A stretch of 5,171 nt of DNA from Candidatus Symbiothrix sp. (GTDB taxonomy: Bacteria; Bacteroidota; Bacteroidia; Bacteroidales; Azobacteroidaceae). Shown here one piece after another: positions 1 to 5,171 of the stretch (within the stretch, counting starts at the first letter, position 1; every line of letters starts with the position of its first letter). The stretch lies in contig JAITXK010000041.1 of the NCBI GenBank assembly GCA_031284765.1, positions 1-5,171 on the forward strand. Direction: 5' to 3'. The position numbers and the translations under genes are program-made. A model generated the notes under the pieces. The model did not search any database. It was given only the letters and a program-made list of their open reading frames with translations, and was not told the origin of the DNA.

Positions 1-1332
1 GCCGAATTATACCGCGCCTTCATGCGTGGAGAACATATTTTTGAAAAGAGTTTCGTGAGCACGGATGGACAGGGCTATTCCGGTTTAGGCCCTGTCTATA
101 TCCGTAAATCGTGCATTGCCTGTCATCCGAGTTACGGCGGGCGAAGCAAACGTGTTGAAAAACTTGATTCCAACGATAGCCGGAACGGGTATCTGTTGAT
201 GATTTACGATCCCGAATCTCCTACACTTGCACTTGCCTCAAAATTCTTTACCGGTATGACTCAAACGCAAGCCGTGGCTCCTTTCAAAGCACCGATTGAC
301 GAAAAAGGTATCCATCTGCAATGGCTCCCTTATACCGATGAACATGGTAATGAATATGCCGACGGGACGAAGTATGAACTTATTTACCCCAAGGTGACCG
401 TTGACCAGGATGCTATCCTTTTCGATGTCAAGGATTTCGATATGAGCAAACATGCCGCGAGCATTGAAGCCACCATCGGCATTTACGGCGTAGGTTTATT
501 AGACGCTATTTCCGATGAAGATTTACGTGCCGAACATGCACAACAACAAGCCCGTGGCTATTGCCCGGGTGTAATTGGTGCGGATATTGACCTGACACTG
601 AGAACACCGGACTACCCCGGTAAACATCCGGGACGGTTTACCTATCTTTGTACTCGTGCAACCATTGATGATGGTCCCGGTTCCAATGCAATATGGAATA
701 TCACCAACGTTGTTACCGATTTACCTGAACGTGCCGGCCGTAGCGAACTTTATATCACCACCGAATATGCCCGTGTGATGTCGCTTGACCCCGATGTGCA
801 AAGTATTTATCCCGGATTAACGTCTCAACAGATACAGGATTCTTTGCTGTCCAAGAAGCAAAAACCGGAAATGTCGCGTGAAGATTATAATGATTTTATG
901 GTTTGGCATCGGGCAGTTGCCGTTCCCGCCGCTCGTAATTTGGATAACAAACAAGTAAAACGTGGAAAACAGTTGTTTGCGGAAGCCGGTTGTGCTGCTT
1001 GTCACCGTCCGTCGTGGAAAACTCGCGCCGACTACAAGCCGCAACCCGAATTGTCGAATCAAATCATTTATCCTTATACTGATTTGTTGCGTCACAATTT
1101 GGGAATGAAAGAACCGGGCAGGGTAGAACTTTGCCGCACAACGCCTTTGTGGGGACGTGGATTGATGCCGGTTGTATCCGGACATTCCGACCACCTACAT
1201 GATTTGCGTGCGCGTAACTACGAAGAAGCGATCCTTTGGCACGGTGGAGAAGCGAAACAAGCAAAAGAAAAGTTCCGCAATATGCCCAAAGAAGACCGGG
1301 ATGCATTGGTTAAATTTTTAGAAGCTATATGA
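1..1332 (+). CDS. Di-haem c-type oxidoreductase (DHOR/DUF1111 family), 5'-truncated by window edge
   Basis: This is probably an exported c-type cytochrome of the DHOR ('thiol oxidoreductase-like') family, distantly related to MauG and di-haem peroxidases; the substrate is unknown. The frame is open from base 1, so the gene starts upstream. The ATG at 22 lies inside a conserved block and is unlikely to be the true start; the signal peptide is off the window. Counting from base 1 (443 visible residues), haem sites are CIACH at 38-42, after the family-typical GLGP stretch, and CAACH at 331-335. Other family marks are GVGLLDAISDED in the middle, RTTPLWG near 379-385, and the C-terminal block HDLRAR (400-405) followed by HGGEA (414-418). 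Cys188, Cys217 and Cys378 are extra cysteines outside haem motifs. The stop overlaps the next gene's start by ATGA, and that gene is a cytochrome c synthase, which fits a haem-c protein. The family call is firm; the physiological role is not. Confidence 0.88.
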   Translation, partial: AELYRAFMRGEHIFEKSFVSTDGQGYSGLGPVYIRKSCIACHPSYGGRSKRVEKLDSNDSRNGYLLMIYDPESPTLALASKFFTGMTQTQAVAPFKAPIDEKGIHLQWLPYTDEHGNEYADGTKYELIYPKVTVDQDAILFDVKDFDMSKHAASIEATIGIYGVGLLDAISDEDLRAEHAQQQARGYCPGVIGADIDLTLRTPDYPGKHPGRFTYLCTRATIDDGPGSNAIWNITNVVTDLPERAGRSELYITTEYARVMSLDPDVQSIYPGLTSQQIQDSLLSKKQKPEMSREDYNDFMVWHRAVAVPAARNLDNKQVKRGKQLFAEAGCAACHRPSWKTRADYKPQPELSNQIIYPYTDLLRHNLGMKEPGRVELCRTTPLWGRGLMPVVSGHSDHLHDLRARNYEEAILWHGGEAKQAKEKFRNMPKEDRDALVKFLEAI

Positions 1333-2492
1333 TCAAGAAAACCGCTTTCGGCTCATTAATCCTGCTGATGATCGTGATGGCAATCGCCACCATGGTTGAA
1401 AAATGGTTTGGAACAGATACGGCGCATGCGGCAATCTACGGCTCACCGTGGTTCGTTGCCTTGTGGGGCATTTGCGGAGTCGTTTCGCTGGTTTATGTCA
1501 ACCAACAGTTGGGTGCAGGTGTTTGGAGACGAAAGCGAGGGAGCCGGATGCACAAAGGTTTTGGGGTACGAGGTTTGCACATCGCTTTCTTTATCATCCT
1601 GTTGGGAGCTTTTATTACTTATCTGACTGCCGACCGCGGCTATGTTCATATTCGACAAGGAGAAAAAGTCCATTTCTATATTTCGGAAGAGGGTGCTGAG
1701 AAGCGCTCTCTTCCTTTCGATATCAAACTGCTCTTGTTTGATATCGAATATCATGCCGGAACGGATGAACCGGCCGATTACATCAGCTTCCTGAAAGTGA
1801 ACGATGAGGTGCAACAAGTATCAATGAACAAAATTCTCAAACGGGATGGTTATCGTTTTTACCAAATGGATTTCGATTCCGACGAGATGGGGACGACCTT
1901 GTTAGTCAGCCACGATCCTTGGGGCATCGGCATCACTTACACCGGATATTTCCTTTTGGGCCTTGCCATGATTGTCTTGCTCTTTCAGCGTATCGGTTGG
2001 AAAGGAGTGTTGGCTGTACTTGTTCCGTTAGCGGGCCTGTGGTACTATATCTCCCAAATCAACCCGATGACACCGGTTTTGCGTTCGCCCATGTTGGCGG
2101 CACACGTATCGGTCATCATGCTGTCGTATGGTTTATTGTTGGCGATGATGGTTTTCAGTATTGTTGCATTGAGTTCCAAGCGATTAAGCCATAAATTCTA
2201 TCGTTGGAATACGGCTTTGCTCTATCCCGCCGTCTTCTTTTTGGCAACAGGAATCTTCATTGGCGCCGTATGGGCAAACATCTCCTGGGGCAGATATTGG
2301 GGTTGGGATGCCAAAGAAACATGGGCATTAATCACTTTATTGGTCTATGCTTTGCCTTTTCACAAAACAAGTTTGTCCTGGTTCCGCCATGAACGGAACT
2401 TCCATTGGTTTTGCGTCATCGCCTTTTTAACCATTTTGATGACTTTTTTCGGCGTAAGTTATGTGCTGGGAGGCATACACAGCTACGTGTAA
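1329..2492 (+). CDS. ccsA: Compact CcsB(ResB)-CcsA fusion, System II cytochrome c synthase
   Basis: This inner-membrane protein probably moves haem across the membrane and attaches it to CXXCH sites of apocytochromes c. Residues 1 to about 220 look like a shortened ResB/CcsB: hydrophobic segments near 7-22, 40-57 and 82-99, a periplasmic domain of about 100 residues, then a DPWGIGITYTGY stretch leading into a segment at about 203-220. Residues 225-387 are the CcsA half, with segments near 226-242, 256-281, 297-316, 330-344 and 359-380. The WWD haem motif is WGRYWGWDAKETW at 320-332. Candidate haem-ligand histidines are H84, H259, H345 and H385; the last is in GGIHSYV, the usual CcsA C-terminus. 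Characterised CcsBA fusions are about 900 residues or more, so 387 is very compact. The start is set by the ATGA overlap with the di-haem gene and suggests translational coupling. Function is inferred from motifs; specificity for its neighbour is a guess. Confidence 0.88.
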   Translation: MIKKTAFGSLILLMIVMAIATMVEKWFGTDTAHAAIYGSPWFVALWGICGVVSLVYVNQQLGAGVWRRKRGSRMHKGFGVRGLHIAFFIILLGAFITYLTADRGYVHIRQGEKVHFYISEEGAEKRSLPFDIKLLLFDIEYHAGTDEPADYISFLKVNDEVQQVSMNKILKRDGYRFYQMDFDSDEMGTTLLVSHDPWGIGITYTGYFLLGLAMIVLLFQRIGWKGVLAVLVPLAGLWYYISQINPMTPVLRSPMLAAHVSVIMLSYGLLLAMMVFSIVALSSKRLSHKFYRWNTALLYPAVFFLATGIFIGAVWANISWGRYWGWDAKETWALITLLVYALPFHKTSLSWFRHERNFHWFCVIAFLTILMTFFGVSYVLGGIHSYV

Positions 2493-2500
2493 ATCACACG
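2486..2500. other. Short inverted repeat spanning both convergent stop codons
   Basis: CGTGT at 2486-2490 and ACACG at 2496-2500 form a perfect 5-bp stem with a 5-nt loop (AAATC). It covers the stop codon of the ccsA-like gene (2490-2492) and that of priA (2494-2496). No T-run follows on either strand, so it does not qualify as a standard intrinsic terminator. It may be chance, or a weak bidirectional 3'-end hairpin. There is otherwise no intergenic space for a terminator. Confidence 0.25.
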
Positions 2501-4521
2501 GGATCAACATCGTACTGTATTACTGCATAACGAAAGGCGGGAGTTTGCAAAATCTGCTTCTGCGCTTGTTCCAATAGCTCGCGCAAAGCGGCTAATGAAG
2601 CGGAGTTTTCGATTTTGAGCAATATCTTTTTCAGATAGAATAGTTGAATCTTACCGATAGCGGGTTTATCCGGTCCAATAACGCGACTGCCTAAACGAAC
2701 CCGCAACAAACTGGCAAATTCATTGGACACCTGCTGAAGAATGGCTTCGTTTTTATGTTTCAGCGTAATTTCAATCAACCGGAAAGCCGGCGGATACTTG
2801 AATAATTCGCGTTCTTCCATCTGCATGTCATACATTCCTCGATAATTTTGTTGCAACACCAATTGAATCAGCGGGTGTTCGGGGTGTGAAGTCTGCAAAA
2901 TCACTTCGCCCTGCGTTTTGCGTCGTCCGGCCCGTCCCGCCACTTGCGACATAAGTTGATAGGCACGTTCATAAGCGCGGAAATCGGGGAAATTCATCAA
3001 GGCATCGGCATTGAGAATGCCAACCAGACTGACTTTTTCGAAATCCAAACCCTTGGAAATCATTTGTGTGCCGATAAGCAGACGGGTTTCGCCCGATTCA
3101 AAACGTTGGATGATTTCTTCCGTCGATTTCTTGGTTTTTGCCGTGTCGGTGTCCAAGCGGGCGATTGGCAATGCGGGAAAGAGTTTATGAATCTCCTCTT
3201 CCACCTTTTCCGTTCCGTAACCGATGGGCTTCAATGCACCGCAGCCACATTCGGGACATTCTTTGGGCAGTTGATAGCTTCGTCCGCAGTAGTGGCAACT
3301 CAAGTGGTTTTCTTTTTTGTGATACGTGAGACTGATGTCGCAAAAGCGGCATTTGGGTGTCCAATCGCAAATCGGGCAGATGAAGTTGAGTGCAAATCCC
3401 CGGCGGTTTTGGAACAAAAGAATCTGTTCATTTTGGTCGATAGCAGCCTGCATTTTCTCCAAAAGCAGGGGAGAGAAAATCGTTTTCATTTGCTTTTTGC
3501 GCCGCAACTCTTTCACGTCCACCGGAATAATCGCGGGCAATTCGGTTCCCTCGAATCGCTTTTGCAGGGAAACGAATGCGTATTTGCCTGTTTGGGCATT
3601 GTGAAACGATTCGATTGAAGGCGTTGCACTTCCCAACACCACTTTTCCGCCGTGCGTAGTGGCCAGAACGATAGCGGCATTGCGTGCATGATAGCGGGGA
3701 GCGGGGGCTTGCTGTTTGTAGCTCGGTTCATGTTCTTCGTCCACAATGACCAGTCCCAAATCGCGGAAAGGCAGGAAAACAGACGAGCGAACGCCCAAAA
3801 TAATTTGATAGCCTTCGTCCCGCAACAGATTGTTCCAAATGCGAATCCGTTCACCGTCGCTGATTTTGGAATGGAAAACGCCTAACTTATCGCCAAAGAA
3901 CTGTTTCAGGCGGTTGGTAATTTGCGACGTCAACGCGATTTCCGGCAGGAGAAACAGCACTTGGCGGTTTTCGTCCAGTGTTTTTTGCATGAGGTGGGTA
4001 TAAATTTCCGTTTTGCCCGAAGATGTAACGCCGTGCAGCAAACAGACATCTTTTTGTTCCCAACTCTCAACAATTTGTTTATACGCCTCTTCTTGCAGGT
4101 CGTTCAATACATGCAGGGCTTGTATCTCCGGTGCATCTTCCTTTTTTCTCCGGCGGGGCTTTTGGGGCGTTTGTTCCTTCGACCGGATAACGGCCGGCAG
4201 CACATTGCGGGACACTTCGCCTAATTTGCAAACATAATACTGCGCAATCCATTCCCAGAAGCGCAGTTGTTGCGGACGGATCACCGGCTCCGAACTGATG
4301 ACTTCCACTACCGGCTTAATCGTTCCGCTGATGTCGGGCTTGTCGGAGGATGCGGTGTAAACGATGCCCGTATAGTGTTTGTTTTTGCCGAATTCCACGC
4401 GCACCAAACTTCCATTTACAATTTGGCTTTGCCGATTTAACAATTGTGCCTCCATTTCCGGAGGCACAAAATAGGTAAACGTATCGGCCAAAGGCACCGG
4501 TAGAATTACGTTGATGTACAT
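2494..4521 (-). CDS. priA: PriA replication-restart helicase (primosomal protein N'), short form lacking winged-helix region
   Basis: PriA is a 3'-to-5' superfamily 2 DNA helicase that recognises stalled or collapsed forks and starts primosome assembly in the cytoplasm. Domains visible: an N-terminal 3'-DNA-binding domain (about 1-107, opening MYINVILPVPLADTFTY); helicase lobe 1 with Walker A GVTSSGKTE (164-172), PEIALTSQ (193-200), DEEH (261-264), the aromatic-rich loop near 267-280 and GSATPS (297-302); a zinc module with cysteine pairs 382/385, 391/394, 409/412 and 422/425; lobe 2 with IGTQMISKGLDF (483-494) and QVAGRAGR (526-533); and a C-terminal domain ending DVDPV. At 675 residues it is shorter than E. 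coli PriA (732) and the roughly 820 I recall for Bacteroides. The loss lies between residues 109 and 140, where the winged-helix domain should be; a basic linker (KPRRRKK, 121-127) is found there. The frame is intact and all catalytic motifs are present, so it is probably functional. The start directly follows the barrel gene's stop. Confidence 0.97.
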   Translation of the reverse strand: MYINVILPVPLADTFTYFVPPEMEAQLLNRQSQIVNGSLVRVEFGKNKHYTGIVYTASSDKPDISGTIKPVVEVISSEPVIRPQQLRFWEWIAQYYVCKLGEVSRNVLPAVIRSKEQTPQKPRRRKKEDAPEIQALHVLNDLQEEAYKQIVESWEQKDVCLLHGVTSSGKTEIYTHLMQKTLDENRQVLFLLPEIALTSQITNRLKQFFGDKLGVFHSKISDGERIRIWNNLLRDEGYQIILGVRSSVFLPFRDLGLVIVDEEHEPSYKQQAPAPRYHARNAAIVLATTHGGKVVLGSATPSIESFHNAQTGKYAFVSLQKRFEGTELPAIIPVDVKELRRKKQMKTIFSPLLLEKMQAAIDQNEQILLFQNRRGFALNFICPICDWTPKCRFCDISLTYHKKENHLSCHYCGRSYQLPKECPECGCGALKPIGYGTEKVEEEIHKLFPALPIARLDTDTAKTKKSTEEIIQRFESGETRLLIGTQMISKGLDFEKVSLVGILNADALMNFPDFRAYERAYQLMSQVAGRAGRRKTQGEVILQTSHPEHPLIQLVLQQNYRGMYDMQMEERELFKYPPAFRLIEITLKHKNEAILQQVSNEFASLLRVRLGSRVIGPDKPAIGKIQLFYLKKILLKIENSASLAALRELLEQAQKQILQTPAFRYAVIQYDVDPV

Positions 4522-5121
4522 TTAGAACAGGTATGCCACAGAAATCACCCAGCCTCTGGATTTGCCTTGAAGAGCATTGTTGAGGGCGTCATCTGCATTA
4601 GCTTGGCTATAATTGTCGGTTAAGCCCAACTTGTAGTTGATGCCCAGTTGTAAATGGTTTAAAAACTCCACGCCTAAACCGAAATTGAGTCCGCCTCCAA
4701 AAGTTTTAGCTTTGTAGTCGGCTTCCAAATCCGAAAGATTGAAAGAAGCATACGGCCCAACAGCCACAAAAGCGCCGGCCAACTCCATAATAGACAATTT
4801 GTATTTCAAATTGACCGGTATTTCCAAGGTGTTGCTCATCTTCGTGTCATTATTTTTCACTTTAAAACCTTCTTGAGCATACAACAAGGCGGCATCAAAA
4901 CCCAAACCCACCCCCGGAATGGTAAATTCAACCATGGGACCTACTAAAAAACCGGTAGCATACTGCATATTGTCATTTACAACAGCCGCAGCAGCGTTAT
5001 CGCCATCAAACGATACTTTGGAGAGGTTCAGTCCGACTTTCAAACCATACTTCAATTGTGCTTGGGCGCTCAGGCCACCCATGAATAAAATTACAATTAA
5101 GAAAACTACATTCTTTTTCAT
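4522..5121 (-). CDS. Small outer-membrane beta-barrel protein (PorT-like, PF13568 type)
   Basis: The protein has 199 residues and probably sits in the outer membrane. Residues 1-21 form a signal peptide: MKKN, a hydrophobic core VVFLIVILFMGG, then an SAQA cleavage site with Gln22 as the likely first mature residue. The rest shows alternating amphipathic, glycine- and aromatic-rich stretches that could form eight strands, near 23-33, 52-68, 71-82, 97-110, 112-128, 138-152, 154-167 and 188-199. The C-terminus ends in Phe (SVAYLF), as expected of a BAM-complex beta-signal. This pattern fits the Bacteroidetes 'outer membrane protein beta-barrel domain' group, whose members mostly have no assigned function. 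There is no OmpA-like peptidoglycan-binding domain and no TonB plug. It is the first gene behind a putative promoter, and its TAA stop touches the priA ATG, so the two are probably cotranscribed. The localisation call is good; the function is unknown. Confidence 0.85.
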   Translation of the reverse strand: MKKNVVFLIVILFMGGLSAQAQLKYGLKVGLNLSKVSFDGDNAAAAVVNDNMQYATGFLVGPMVEFTIPGVGLGFDAALLYAQEGFKVKNNDTKMSNTLEIPVNLKYKLSIMELAGAFVAVGPYASFNLSDLEADYKAKTFGGGLNFGLGVEFLNHLQLGINYKLGLTDNYSQANADDALNNALQGKSRGWVISVAYLF

Positions 5122-5155
5122 ACTGAAATTAATTTAAATGTTTATAATAAAAATG
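5122..5155 (-). promoter_or_regulatory. AT-rich 5' leader of the barrel gene, no Shine-Dalgarno
   Basis: On the minus strand, the 34 bases before the barrel gene's ATG are almost entirely A/T (four G/C bases) and contain no AGGAGG-like site; the start is preceded by AATTTCAGT. A-rich or AT-rich unstructured leaders without Shine-Dalgarno are normal in Bacteroidetes. A perfect 10-bp palindrome, AAATTAATTT, lies at 5126-5135; in such AT-rich DNA it may be chance. Confidence 0.5.
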
Positions 5156-5161
5156 AAGGTG

Positions 5162-5169
5162 CAAATATA
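5162..5169 (-). promoter_or_regulatory. Bacteroidetes-type -7 promoter element for the barrel gene and priA
   Basis: Read on the minus strand the eight bases are TATATTTG, a perfect match to the Bacteroidetes primary sigma -7 consensus TAnnTTTG. It lies about 40 bases upstream of the barrel gene's ATG, giving a plausible leader of roughly 35 nt. The matching -33 TTTG box would fall beyond the window's right edge, so the promoter is only half visible. Confidence 0.6.
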
Positions 5170-5171
5170 CG

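Noticed and set aside
22..24. ATG at 22 as the start of the di-haem gene
   Set aside because: The frame is open back to base 1, and conserved family sequence leading to the first CXXCH begins almost at once, leaving no signal peptide. The true start must lie upstream.
817..1194. A 125-codon open frame on the - strand inside the di-haem gene
   Set aside because: It runs opposite the second haem domain, where the + strand frame has CAACH and RTTPLWG. No start context or family resemblance supports it.
2944..3618. A 224-codon open frame on the + strand, antisense to priA
   Set aside because: It lies wholly inside priA, whose frame carries conserved helicase and zinc motifs. The antisense translation has low-complexity Phe-rich stretches and no recognisable domain.
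3513..3854. A 113-codon minus-strand frame overlapping priA in another phase
   Set aside because: It is a same-strand shadow of priA's lobe 1; the Walker B and GSATPS motifs are in the priA frame.
4100..4200. A frameshift or pseudogene explanation for the short PriA
   Set aside because: The reading frame is continuous from start to stop, and motifs on both sides of the gap are in the same frame. The short length is due to missing sequence, not a broken frame.
1..5171. A mobile element, CRISPR array, defence island or other novel system
   Set aside because: No transposase, integrase, direct-repeat array, tRNA or biased-composition island was seen. All four genes belong to recognisable families and fill nearly every base.

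Overview
The window looks like chromosomal DNA from a Bacteroidota (probably Bacteroidales) bacterium. The evidence is a small PorT-type outer-membrane barrel, a ResB/CcsA-type (System II) cytochrome c maturation protein, a perfect match to the Bacteroidetes -7 promoter element (TAnnTTTG) in front of the barrel gene, and starts without a clear Shine-Dalgarno sequence. Genus cannot be fixed from the sequence alone. I see no rRNA, tRNA, CRISPR array, insertion sequence or phage gene. Coding density is close to 100%.

Left half (1-2492, + strand): two overlapping genes form one transcription unit that enters from the left. The first is a 5'-truncated di-haem oxidoreductase (DHOR / DUF1111, 'thiol oxidoreductase-like') with two CXXCH haem-c sites. 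The second overlaps it by ATGA and encodes a 387-residue membrane protein that joins a short ResB(CcsB)-like N-terminal half to a CcsA half with the WWD haem-handling motif. Together they read as an exported c-type cytochrome and the membrane synthase that could attach its haem.

Right half (2494-5171, - strand): a signal-peptide-bearing, probably eight-stranded outer-membrane barrel protein is followed, with no intervening base (TAA then ATG), by priA, the replication-restart helicase. Both are probably transcribed from a Bacteroidetes-type promoter at the right edge. The two units converge with one base between their stop codons.

No undescribed multi-gene system is apparent. The most notable signals are: (1) PriA is only 675 residues, and the winged-helix region between its 3'-DNA-binding domain and helicase core is replaced by a short, very basic linker; (2) the cytochrome c synthase is a compact CcsB-CcsA fusion, well under half the size of the characterised CcsBA fusions; (3) the di-haem protein departs from the usual family motifs in its central and C-terminal parts.
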